A stretch of 30,760 bases of DNA. Source: an uncultured Enterobacteriaceae bacterium. Lineage in GTDB: Bacteria > Pseudomonadota > Gammaproteobacteria > Enterobacterales > Enterobacteriaceae. Positions 1-7,148 of the stretch are shown here, in pieces. The notes beneath the pieces are model-generated. The model worked only from the letters and a program-made list of their open reading frames with translations. It ran no database searches and was not told the DNA's origin. Position 1 is the stretch's first letter, and each line of letters opens with the position of its first letter. Position numbers and translations under genes: made by a program. The stretch lies in contig CAKZHC010000005.1 in NCBI GenBank assembly GCA_936920625.1, positions 1 through 30,760 of the forward strand. Reading direction: 5' to 3'.

Positions 1-62
1 TTCTGTTTAGATGTTAATTTGAGCGAATAATCAAATTTAAGTCAGTTCTGAACAAAAAATTA

Positions 63-99
63 TTCTCATCAGAAAATAGTTTGTGCAATACTTATAAAG
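63..99 (+). promoter_or_regulatory. lpp promoter
   Basis: The block resembles the E. coli lpp promoter from memory. A -35-like ttctca lies at 63-68 and a -10-like aatact at 87-92. The expected transcription start is the g at 99, in gctacatggag, a leader that is nearly the same as in E. coli. The ribosome site agagggt at 123-129 sits just before the lpp ATG. The assignment rests on similarity to the known promoter, not on transcript data. Confidence 0.7.
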
Positions 100-137
100 C
101 TACATGGAGATTAACTTACATCTAGAGGGTATAAATA

Positions 138-374
138 ATGAATCATACTAAGTTGGTGCTGGGCGCAGTCATCCTGGGTTCAATGCTGTTGGCTGGCTGT
201 TCACATAATTCCAGAATGGACCAGCTCTCTTCTGACGTCCAGTCTCTTAACGCTAAGGTTGACCAGCTAAGCAATGACGTCAATGGCATGCGCTCTGATG
301 TGCAGATGGCTAGAGATGATGCAGCTCGTGCCAATCAGCGCCTCGACAACCAGGCACAGTCTTACCGCAAGTAA
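138..374 (+). CDS. lpp: Major outer membrane (Braun) lipoprotein Lpp
   Basis: Lpp is the abundant lipoprotein that ties the outer membrane to peptidoglycan. The 78-residue product has the same length as E. coli Lpp. It starts with a lipoprotein signal peptide ending in the lipobox LAGC, with the lipidated cysteine at residue 21. A heptad coiled coil follows (SSDVQSLNAKVDQLSNDV), which builds the trimer. The C-terminus SYRK ends in the lysine that is bonded to diaminopimelate. The strong promoter, long leader and perfect terminator match the usual single-gene unit. In E. coli the gene on this side encodes an L,D-transpeptidase, and here only a fragment of that gene remains downstream. Confidence 0.98.
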   Translation: MNHTKLVLGAVILGSMLLAGCSHNSRMDQLSSDVQSLNAKVDQLSNDVNGMRSDVQMARDDAARANQRLDNQAQSYRK

Positions 375-395
375 TACTTTGTAACCATGATAATA

Positions 396-421
396 ATGGT
401 GCACCGTGTGCGCCATTTTTT
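396..421 (+). terminator. lpp rho-independent terminator
   Basis: The arms atggtgcac (396-404) and gtgcgccat (408-416) form a 9-bp stem with one G-T pair and a 3-base loop, followed directly by a run of T. It is nearly the same as the E. coli lpp terminator. Confidence 0.9.
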
Positions 422-491
422 GTTGCCTGATGAACTCTCACCCGTTGCAATTTTTCATCACTCATGCCAGTCTCCTGACGTAAATGTATTT

Positions 492-797
492 TCAGACACA
501 CCTGTGCTTACCAGCACGGGCATTCCTGAGCGCCTCTGTTATCATCTGTTGATCACTGCCCTCCTCATTAATGAAGCGTTCAATATCCGGGGTCAAAGGG
601 ACAGACTGAGTCCTGGGGTCATCACCAGCTGAAACCGATAACGGCTGATGCACCTCAATATAGCGCTTCCCATCCGGTTCAACGGCGTACTTAACCGGCT
701 GATTAATCACCTGAACCCGCGTTCCGCGTGATATCTGACTGAACAGTGATTCAATATCGTCAGACCGTAAACGGATACAGCCTGAGCTAACGCGCAT
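492..797 (-). pseudogene. ldtE: C-terminal fragment of an L,D-transpeptidase (LdtE/YnhG type)
   Basis: The frame encodes about 101 residues that begin exactly inside the YkuD catalytic domain, at LRVSSGCIRL. They run through the family's C-terminal tail (SRGTRVQVINQPVKY, then RYIEVHQPLS). The catalytic Cys of the SxGC motif is kept. Everything upstream is missing: signal peptide, LysM-like part, and the catalytic His of the HGT motif. The reading frame meets TGA at 810-812 four codons beyond the ATG, so the homology stops at about 798. The full family length is about 330 residues. In E. coli ldtE lies next to lpp with this orientation, which supports identity. The internal ATG has no sensible ribosome site. 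I call it a non-functional remnant at a rearrangement point. Confidence 0.8.
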
Positions 798-821
798 TAT
801 TTGCTTTTGTCACTATTAATT

Positions 822-840
822 GATAATGGAAATGAGTATC
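822..840. promoter_or_regulatory. Fur-box-like site at a junction
   Basis: The sequence gataatggaaatgagtatc matches the 19-base Fur consensus GATAATGATAATCATTATC at 15 positions by eye. It lies between the broken ldt fragment and yciA, neither of which is a known iron-regulated gene. It may be the leftover operator of a lost gene. The tonB start is 1.3 kb away and points the other way. Confidence 0.4.
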
Positions 841-986
841 TTTATATTGAACAGATCTACTGCGTGCTGAGTCTGATTGAAAACATGTGTGGCAGGTTTG
901 GCTGTAAGCCATGCCAGATAGCATGGTATACCTTAGTAATCAGGTTTTGCAGGCAGTATCAGCTTCGGTTTACTGGAAATAATAAA

Positions 987-1427
987 ATGCCTGAAGAAGA
1001 CAATATGCGGCTCCCCATGGGGGAGATGGTACTGCGTACGCTGGCAATGCCAGCAGACACTAACCCAAATGGTGACATTTTTGGTGGCTGGCTAATGTCC
1101 CAAATGGATATGGGCGGTGCCATACTTGCCAAAGAGATTGCCGGGGGCCGTGTAGTCACTGTACGTGTTGAGGGTATGAGCTTTCTTAGGCCGGTAGCGG
1201 TTGGAGACGTGGTAAGCTGTTACGCTTGTTGTACGCGTACTGGCAATAGTTCGATAACTGTTAACGTGGAAGTATGGATTAAAAAAGTCTCATCTTAACC
1301 TTTAGGCGAGTGCTACTGTACTACAGAGGCCGTATTCATCTACGTTGCGGTGGATAAGGAAAGCAAATCGCAACCACTGCCTGAAAACAGGCGCTATTTA
1401 AGCTTACAAGATCTGACGCCCGACTGA
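987..1427 (+). pseudogene. yciA: Acyl-CoA thioesterase YciA, broken by an in-frame stop
   Basis: YciA is a hotdog-fold thioesterase that hydrolyses acyl-CoAs in the cytoplasm. The family core is plain: VLRTLAMPADTNPNGD, then GGWLMSQMDMGGAILAKEI, then RVVTVRVEGMSFLRPVAVGD. The frame stops with TAA at 1296-1298 after 103 residues, where relatives read Glu (KVASEP in E. coli). Reading on in the same frame gives PLGECYCTTEAVFIYVAVDK, plainly the missing C-terminal part, to a TGA at 1425-1427. So one G-to-T change (GAA to TAA) broke the gene. The tail also has unusual residues (Cys for Arg) and overruns the normal end, as expected under relaxed selection. I chose ATG 987 because it fits the family N-terminus. 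A longer upstream frame from 801 is not conserved. A truncated active protein cannot be excluded. Confidence 0.85.
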
Positions 1428-1451
1428 ACTCATCACAACTGAAAATCTCGT

Positions 1452-2156
1452 TCAGTCCCCTTGGTTCATACTAACTTCGCCATTATGGTAAAAAATAATG
1501 GATCTTGTAATGCCTCTCTTTGCCCTGCCGGTTTCATAGCGCCATTTGCGCATCGCCTTTTTGACTTCATTTTCGAACATATTTTTCGGCTGGGCGCTAA
1601 GAATGCGAATATTGGTAACCCGCCCGTTATCTTCAACATCGTACTGAACCTGAACATTACCGTCGATATTTAGAGCAAGCGCTCTCTGCGGATATACTGG
1701 CTTATAGATGCTAACTGATCTGGGCATTGAATCTGATGCGGGATTAGCGGGGGACGATGCTTTTGGCTTATCAGCAGCAATTACCGGTGTCTGCCTGTCG
1801 CGGGACTTTGGAACAGTAGCAGCCGGGGAGCGTATCACTTTTTTAGCAGGTTTTGCCCGGTGTCTGGCCTGAGGAGGAGGAGTAGCTGCAACAATTGACG
1901 GAGACTCAGGCAACTCAGGCAACATTTCCCGGACAAAAGGCTCGGACTCCGGTTGCAATACCTGTTCTGTAGCAGGCTGCACATTTGGCGATACTATCAC
2001 CACGCTGACAGCCGGTGTTCCGCTAAGCCGGTCTCTAGTCTGACTGTGCAGCGTACTGTAGATAATACCGCCAATCACAGCACCATGTAACGCCAGAGAA
2101 AACAGTACAGCAAGCGGTACACGACGAAAATCAGAGACAGGAGTTAGTGTTAACAT
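1452..2156 (-). CDS. tonB: Energy transducer TonB
   Basis: TonB couples the ExbB-ExbD proton-driven motor in the inner membrane to outer membrane receptors for siderophores and vitamin B12. The 234-residue protein has an N-terminal anchor at about 14-33. It contains the SxxxH motif (SLALH, Ser20 and His24) needed for contact with ExbB. The periplasmic linker spans about 70-145. The C-terminal domain runs from YKPVYPQRALALNIDGNVQV through KKAMRKWRYE, as in the family. The linker is rich in Pro, Ala and Lys but lacks the regular Glu-Pro and Lys-Pro repeats of E. coli TonB. Its end nearly meets the broken yciA tail. A 15-base perfect dyad lies 27 bases upstream of the start, where a Fur site would be expected, but it does not match the Fur consensus. 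Confidence 0.95.
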   Translation of the reverse strand: MLTLTPVSDFRRVPLAVLFSLALHGAVIGGIIYSTLHSQTRDRLSGTPAVSVVIVSPNVQPATEQVLQPESEPFVREMLPELPESPSIVAATPPPQARHRAKPAKKVIRSPAATVPKSRDRQTPVIAADKPKASSPANPASDSMPRSVSIYKPVYPQRALALNIDGNVQVQYDVEDNGRVTNIRILSAQPKNMFENEVKKAMRKWRYETGRAKRGITRSIIFYHNGEVSMNQGD

Positions 2157-2182
2157 AATTCATACTATAATAAATACAAGCG

Positions 2183-2197
2183 TTGATTTTAAATCAA
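2183..2197. promoter_or_regulatory. Perfect dyad upstream of tonB
   Basis: The sequence ttgatttTaaatcaa is a perfect 7-1-7 inverted repeat, 27 bases before the tonB start. It could be a repressor operator, or part of the -35 region (ttgatt on the minus strand). No regulator can be named from sequence. Confidence 0.3.
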
Positions 2198-2344
2198 GAA
2201 AGGAATCCGTTTCAATCATAGCATCACCCGCTCACACTTTGTGCTATTGATGTCGGGTAAGGATTCCATTGCTACACACATTGCACTACTGTATTTTTTC
2301 TGCTTCACGTAAGGCCCTACCAATAAGTGACAGGAGTTCAGAAC

Positions 2345-2641
2345 GTGCTTTATCTCATCTATGCTAAAGATAACGCAGATTCACTGGAAAAACGCCATTC
2401 TGTACGTCTCGCACATCTGGCACGCTTACAATTACTGAGAGATGAAGGCCGGCTGATTTTAGCAGGCCCTCTTCCTGCCGTTGACAGTAATGAGCCTGGT
2501 GTTGCAGGGTATACCGGCTCTGCTATTATTGCAGAGTTTGACTCTCAGGAGCAGGCTCAGGCTTGGGCTGATGCCGATCCCTATATCGCAGCAGGCGTTT
2601 ATCAGCAGGTCACGGTCGAACCTTTCAAACGCCTGTTCTGA
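2345..2641 (+). CDS. yciI: YciI family protein
   Basis: This is a small ferredoxin-like-fold protein of the YciI/YCII family. The family has a conserved His-Asp pair proposed to be catalytic, and its cellular role is unsettled. I start it at GTG 2345, because aggag at 2332-2336 is well spaced. The product is then 98 residues, the same as E. coli, beginning MLYLIYAKDNADSLEKR. The family core is present: RLAHLARLQLLRDEGRLILA, the AGPLPAVDS turn and AWADADPYIAAGVY. An in-frame GTG at 2327 would add six unconserved residues. The gene is divergent from tonB. E. coli has kch (a potassium channel gene) and yciY beyond it, and neither is recognisable here. Confidence 0.93.
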   Translation: MLYLIYAKDNADSLEKRHSVRLAHLARLQLLRDEGRLILAGPLPAVDSNEPGVAGYTGSAIIAEFDSQEQAQAWADADPYIAAGVYQQVTVEPFKRLF

Positions 2642-2960
2642 ATCACTTTTCCCAACACAAAAGTAATCTGCGCGCACATTTGTCTATGATACGATAACAA
2701 TTCTTGTGCCCTGTTACTCTCAGGTACATCGATATAAAAAAGTGGAGTTATGCCATCAGGAAAGACTACGCTCCTTATTTTCCGGCGTACGGAGATCCGT
2801 CCCAGACCTGCTATTTCTTCATACCAGCTAACTCATGATGATACTCACCGATTGAATAAAGGATGTAACACATTAAGCGGTTTCACATTTTATGAATTTA
2901 TCTTAATGTGATCTTTACGTAAACTTTCTGAATCCATACGCGAACAGGATGTCGATTAAT
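2642..2960 (+). other. yciI-clsA intergenic region
   Basis: About 320 bases lie between yciI and clsA. The region holds a possible 53-codon frame (2750-2911) with a fair ribosome site, and a 9-bp perfect inverted repeat (2869-2877 with 2902-2910). The E. coli genes kch and yciY would lie here but I see no trace of them. No rho-independent terminator for yciI is evident. Confidence 0.5.
2750..2911 (+). CDS. Possible 53-residue ORF upstream of clsA
   Basis: ATG 2750 follows gtggag (2742-2747) at a short spacing and opens 53 codons, beginning MPSGKTTLLIFRRTEIRPRP and ending in ILM with TGA at 2909-2911. The composition is basic in the first third. E. coli has a small basic protein, YciY, near this point, but the sequences do not align convincingly. 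A chance frame is equally likely. Confidence 0.2.
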   Translation: MPSGKTTLLIFRRTEIRPRPAISSYQLTHDDTHRLNKGCNTLSGFTFYEFILM

Positions 2961-4421
2961 ATGAGTATTTTTTATACTTTTTTGAACTGGTTATTACTTT
3001 TTAGTTACTGGCTACTCATAGCCAGCGTAACACTTCGGATTCTTGTCAAGCGTCGTGCCGTTCCCTCTGCAATGGCCTGGTTACTGGTTGTCTGGATCTT
3101 CCCTTTAGTGGGGATCATTGCCTGGTTTTCATTCGGTGAACTTAATCTTGGAAAACGGCGAGCTGAACGTGCCAAAGCGATGTGGCCAGCCACCGTGCAA
3201 TGTCTCAGTGATCTAAAACGTTCACAACATATTTTTGCCGATAACAATAGTGACGTTGCTAAACCTCTGTTTAAGCTTTGCGAAAACCGTCAGGGAATTG
3301 CTGGCGTTAAGGGTAACCGTATCCAGCTACAAACCACCGCTGAAGACATACTGAGAACGTTAATACGCGACATCGGGCTGGCACGTTACAATATCGAAAT
3401 GCTTTTCTATATCTGGCAGCCGGGTGGTCTGGCTGATGAAGTGGCTACCGCATTGATGGCCGCCGCCCGTCGGGGGGTTTATTGCAGGCTAATGCTGGAC
3501 TCAGCTGGCAGCGTATTGTTTTTTCGTAGCCGGTGGCCTGAGGAAATGCGCAATGTTGGTATTGAAATTGTTGAATCGCTGAAGGTGAGTCTGTTACGCG
3601 TTTTTTTTCGGCGAATGGATCTCCGTCAGCACCGCAAAATTGTTCTTGTTGACCATTACATTTCCTGGACAGGAAGTATGAATATGGTCGACCCTCGTTT
3701 GTTCAAACAGAGCGCCGGTGTAGGGCAATGGGTTGATTTGATGGTACGTATGGAGGGACCAGTGGCTATCACCATGGGAATACTCTACTCCTGCGACTGG
3801 GAAATAGAGACAGGCAAGCGTCTTCTGCCACCCCAGCCCGACATCAACATCATGCCGTTTGAACAGGAGCAGGGCCATACCATCCAGGTTATCGCCTCCG
3901 GGCCAGGTTTCCCGGAAGATATGATCCATCAGGCACTACTGACTGCCGTCTACTCTGCCCGTGAACGCCTGGTGATGACAACACCCTATCTTGTTCCCAG
4001 TGATGATCTGTTGCACGCAATCTGTACAGCCTCCTGGCGCGGAGTTGATGTCAATATCATCATTCCACACCGAAATGATAACCTGTTGGTGCGCTGGGCC
4101 AGTCGTGCGTTCTTTTCAGAATTACTGGCAGCGAATGTCAAAATCTGGCAGTTTGAAGGCGGTCTTCTGCATACTAAAAGTGTGCTGGTTGACAATCAAC
4201 TAGGCCTAGTTGGTACAGTAAATCTCGATATGCGCAGTTTATGGCTCAACTTTGAGGTCACTCTGGTTATCGATGATGATGGATTTGGGCGCGATTTAGC
4301 TCTTGTGCAGAATGAGTATATCAATCAGTCACGACTGATTGATCGCCAGCGGTGGCAAAAACGCGCCTGGTGGCAACGCATTATTGAGAGACTGTTTTAC
4401 TTCTTCAGCCCATTACTGTAA
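2961..4421 (+). CDS. clsA: Cardiolipin synthase A
   Basis: ClsA joins two phosphatidylglycerol molecules to make cardiolipin and glycerol at the inner membrane. The product from ATG 2961 is 486 residues, the same as E. coli. Starting at ATG 2949 would add four residues and leave almost no space after the ribosome site, whereas agga at 2946-2949 is well placed for 2961. Two membrane helices lie at about 5-25 and 35-60. Two phospholipase D motifs carry the catalytic His-Lys-Asp: HRKIVLVD near residue 224 with GSMN, and HTKSVLVD near 404 with GTVN. The C-terminus RLFYFFSPLL is as in E. coli. yciU follows 45 bases downstream on the same strand and may be cotranscribed. Confidence 0.97.
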   Translation: MSIFYTFLNWLLLFSYWLLIASVTLRILVKRRAVPSAMAWLLVVWIFPLVGIIAWFSFGELNLGKRRAERAKAMWPATVQCLSDLKRSQHIFADNNSDVAKPLFKLCENRQGIAGVKGNRIQLQTTAEDILRTLIRDIGLARYNIEMLFYIWQPGGLADEVATALMAAARRGVYCRLMLDSAGSVLFFRSRWPEEMRNVGIEIVESLKVSLLRVFFRRMDLRQHRKIVLVDHYISWTGSMNMVDPRLFKQSAGVGQWVDLMVRMEGPVAITMGILYSCDWEIETGKRLLPPQPDINIMPFEQEQGHTIQVIASGPGFPEDMIHQALLTAVYSARERLVMTTPYLVPSDDLLHAICTASWRGVDVNIIIPHRNDNLLVRWASRAFFSELLAANVKIWQFEGGLLHTKSVLVDNQLGLVGTVNLDMRSLWLNFEVTLVIDDDGFGRDLALVQNEYINQSRLIDRQRWQKRAWWQRIIERLFYFFSPLL

Positions 4422-4466
4422 AACGTGTCAATGATTTTCTCCCGTCCGGGCAATCGGGGTAACACT

Positions 4467-4790
4467 ATGGATATCAACAATCGTCTTAATGACGATGAAA
4501 CACTGGAGCTGGCTTACGATATTTTTCTGCAACTGGCTGGCGAACATCTTGACCCTGCTGACATTATTCTCTTTAATCTTGAGTTTGAAGAACGTGGTGG
4601 CGCCGAGCTCTTTAACCCCTCGGAAACGTGGCAACAACAGGTTGATTTTAATATTGATCCCGATTTCTTTGCAGAAGTTATCATAGGCCTTGGAGATAAT
4701 GAGGATGAGCCCATTACCGATGTTTTTGCCCGAATGCTGCTCTGCCGGGATAAGGATCATAAATTTTGTGAAATTATCTGGAAACGATGA
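4467..4790 (+). CDS. yciU: Putative double-stranded DNA mimic protein YciU
   Basis: The protein is a small acidic member of the HI1450/UPF0263 family. The Haemophilus homologue has a charge surface that mimics DNA and has been linked to HU binding. From ATG 4467 it is 107 residues (E. coli 109), beginning MDINNRLNDDETLELAYDIF. It keeps the family hallmarks LDPADIILFNLEFEERGGAE, DFNIDPDFFAEVIIGL and CRDKDHKFCEIIW. It is rich in Asp and Glu, as expected. An upstream in-frame ATG at 4425 would add 14 unconserved residues. It follows clsA closely, as in E. coli. Confidence 0.93.
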   Translation: MDINNRLNDDETLELAYDIFLQLAGEHLDPADIILFNLEFEERGGAELFNPSETWQQQVDFNIDPDFFAEVIIGLGDNEDEPITDVFARMLLCRDKDHKFCEIIWKR

Positions 4791-5127
4791 CATCAGCCAT
4801 TCCTGACTGCCACTGGCTTATTTCGCTGGTCAAAAATCACTACCATACTCTCCTTTAGCAAACGTTCTCCCACCTGATGTTGCAATCTGCTCTGATGTTA
4901 TTAATGTGCCAGTATGTCGTTGCAGCCCGCCAGGCCCGATGAGCACCAGCAACTGTTACGGACTGCCCCACCACGGCCACAGATTCGCACTGAAACACAC
5001 GCATCATCCTGATGACGCATTCCCTGTCATTAAAGCATTTCCGAAACAGTACAGATTAAAATCATCATTGCGGGAAGCAGGTAAAGAGCTCTGGCAGCGG
5101 GACAGCTGATGGCTGGTGCAGCTGGAT
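4791..5127. other. yciU-oppF convergent intergenic region
   Basis: This 337-base stretch separates the rightward yciU and the leftward oppF. The plus strand is open without a stop from 4807 to 5108 (101 codons, closed by TGA at 5109-5111). A GTG at 4906 has no clear ribosome site. The translation (for example HHPDDAFPVIKAFPKQYRL) is not recognised. No strong terminator is seen for either flanking gene. It may be the decayed remnant of a gene or a chance frame. Confidence 0.3.
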
Positions 5128-6138
5128 TCATAGTGAATCTACCTTCAGGCAGGCCACAGTATGCCCCGGAGCTCCTCTGAGTCGCGGGCGTGTTTCGGCA
5201 CACACGGGACTTGCAATCGGGCAGCGGGTGCGAAATACACAGCCAGAAGGAGGGTCAACAGGGGAAGGCAGCTCGCCTTCCAGCAACTGCCTTTTTTTAC
5301 GCCAGTCCAGATCCGGGTTGGCTACCGGCAGCGCTGACATCAATGCTCTGGTATAGGGATGCTGTGGATTTTTATACACTGCATCACAGGTCCCGATCTC
5401 AACCCCGTGCCCCAAATACATGACTAGTACACGGTCTGAGATATGCTTTACCACCGCCAGATCATGCGCGATGAAGATAAACGATACGCCCAGCCCGCGT
5501 TGAAGATGCTTTAGCAAATTCACTATCTGCGCCTGAATCGAGACATCCAGCGCAGAGACCACTTCATCACAGATAATTAGTCCGGGCTTCAGAATCAGCG
5601 CCCGGGCAATAGCTATTCTCTGACACTGGCCACCAGAAAATTCATGCGGATAGCGGTTTATCTGCGCAGGCAGTAAACCCACCATCATCATCATCTGCAA
5701 TACCTGCTCTCTCTTCTCCTGTTTTCCCATATCAGGACGCCAGGTGTGCAGCGGTTCTGCAATAATCTCACCAACCGTCATCCGCGGATTGAGCGAGGCC
5801 TGTGGATCCTGAAAAATCATCTGCATATCACGGCGGACCCAGCGCCACGCTTTTTTATTCCGGCCTGTAAGGGAGCGCCCGGCCCAGGTAATACTCCCCT
5901 CAGTAACGTCAGCAAGCCCAACAATGGCCCGTGCCAACGTCGATTTACCACAGCCGGATTCTCCTACTATACCAAGCGTCTCCCCTTCATAGAGTGTAAA
6001 GCTGACATCATCGACGGCTTTTAAAGATTTTACTGACCGCCTGAACCAGTGATGATGCTCTCTCACAGGAAAATGCACACTGAGCCCAGCTACCTCCAGC
6101 ACTATTTTTTTATCCGTATCCTTTTTCATCTGAGTCAT
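5128..6138 (-). CDS. oppF: Oligopeptide ABC transporter ATPase OppF
   Basis: OppF is one of the two ATPases that drive the Opp importer, working with OppD under the OppB-OppC channel. The 336 residues compare with 334 in E. coli. The Walker A motif is GESGCGKST and the signature is FSGGQCQRIAIARAL. The Walker B region reads LIICDE, and HD is at FIAHDLAVV. The C-terminal oligopeptide/dipeptide extension has the cysteine cluster GCVFRTRCPIASPVC. Oddly, the usual DEPxSALD reads DEVVSALD: the proline after the catalytic Glu is Val (gtg). The start overlaps the oppD stop by four bases (ATGA), so translation is coupled. It is the last gene of the operon. Confidence 0.96.
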   Translation of the reverse strand: MTQMKKDTDKKIVLEVAGLSVHFPVREHHHWFRRSVKSLKAVDDVSFTLYEGETLGIVGESGCGKSTLARAIVGLADVTEGSITWAGRSLTGRNKKAWRWVRRDMQMIFQDPQASLNPRMTVGEIIAEPLHTWRPDMGKQEKREQVLQMMMMVGLLPAQINRYPHEFSGGQCQRIAIARALILKPGLIICDEVVSALDVSIQAQIVNLLKHLQRGLGVSFIFIAHDLAVVKHISDRVLVMYLGHGVEIGTCDAVYKNPQHPYTRALMSALPVANPDLDWRKKRQLLEGELPSPVDPPSGCVFRTRCPIASPVCAETRPRLRGAPGHTVACLKVDSL

Positions 6139-7148
6139 TTTAGTGACTCCGGCGCTTTGAAGCAGGCACGCAGGCGTCCGTCACCAAGGGTTTCCAGTGG
6201 TGGTACAGCGTCACAAATTTCCATAGCATATGGGCAGCGAGGCCGAAAAGGACAACCCGGCGGAAGATGGAGCAAATCAGGCGGATTCCCCTTAATGGCT
6301 ACCAGGAATTCTTCTTCGCCGTCCAGACGCGGAACAGCATGTAGCAGACCTTGCGTATAAGGATGTTTCGGGCGGTAATAGATATCGTGAACCTGCCCAT
6401 ACTCCATTGTACGCCCGGCGTACATCACCAGTACCTTGTCACACATTGCGGCAACAACGTCAGGATCATGAGTGATCACAATAATTGCTGTATTGAATTC
6501 ACGTCTTAGGTCTGAGAGCAGCGTTATTATTTGCGCCTGAACAGTAACATCCAGAGCGGTTGTAGGCTCATCAGCAATAAGCAGCTTCGGGCGACATAAC
6601 AGAGCCATTGCAATCATCACGCGCTGGCGCATCCCGCCCGAAAGTTCATGAGGATACATCTTCATCCGCGCCGGTGCGTCCGCTATTTTTACAGCATCCA
6701 ACATCTGTACAGAGGCTGTGAAAGCCCTGGCACGACTCATTCCTTTATGTAATTTTAGTACTTCCATCAACTGCTCACCCACTCGCATATAAGGGTTGAG
6801 TGCCGTCATGGGGTTCTGAAATATTATTGCCATCTGCCGGGCGCGCAGCCTGTTAAGCTGCTTTTCTGGCAAGCTGATAATCTCCCTGCCATCAAACAGA
6901 GCCGAACCCTTAATCCGTCCATTAGCAGCCACCAGCCCCATCAGAGCAAAAGCTGTTTGTGATTTGCCAGAGCCTGATTCCCCCACAATTCCCAGAGTCT
7001 CCGCCGCATCAAGGGTGAAGCTAAGATTATCCACTGCTGTCAGCACACCCTCAGGCGTGCTGAACTGCACCCGTAAACCGGTCACCCGCAGCAATGGGCC
7101 ATCACCAGTGCAATAATGCCGAGGCTCCGCAGCCTGATTCACGTCCAT
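6135..7148 (-). CDS. oppD: Oligopeptide ABC transporter ATPase OppD
   Basis: OppD is the partner ATPase of OppF in the peptide importer, on the inner face of the membrane. It has 337 residues, the same as E. coli. Walker A is GESGSGKSQT, the signature is LSGGMRQRVMIAMAL, Walker B with the D-loop is LLIADEPTTALD, and the switch His is in VITHDPDVV. The C-terminal region has CPFRPRCPYAMEIC, the cysteine-rich extension of this subfamily. The start codon overlaps the oppC stop by one base (TGATG) and its stop overlaps the oppF start, which shows a tightly coupled operon. Confidence 0.97.
   Translation of the reverse strand: MDVNQAAEPRHYCTGDGPLLRVTGLRVQFSTPEGVLTAVDNLSFTLDAAETLGIVGESGSGKSQTAFALMGLVAANGRIKGSALFDGREIISLPEKQLNRLRARQMAIIFQNPMTALNPYMRVGEQLMEVLKLHKGMSRARAFTASVQMLDAVKIADAPARMKMYPHELSGGMRQRVMIAMALLCRPKLLIADEPTTALDVTVQAQIITLLSDLRREFNTAIIVITHDPDVVAAMCDKVLVMYAGRTMEYGQVHDIYYRPKHPYTQGLLHAVPRLDGEEEFLVAIKGNPPDLLHLPPGCPFRPRCPYAMEICDAVPPLETLGDGRLRACFKAPESLK

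Noticed and set aside
801..986. In-frame extension of yciA upstream of ATG 987
   Set aside because: The added 62 residues are unlike any YciA N-terminus and cross the rearrangement junction. ATG 987 fits the family length.
1422..1457. 8-bp inverted repeat gactgaac/gttcagtc at the yciA-tonB junction
   Set aside because: The 20-base loop and lack of a T-run make it a poor terminator, and it overlaps the tonB stop codon.
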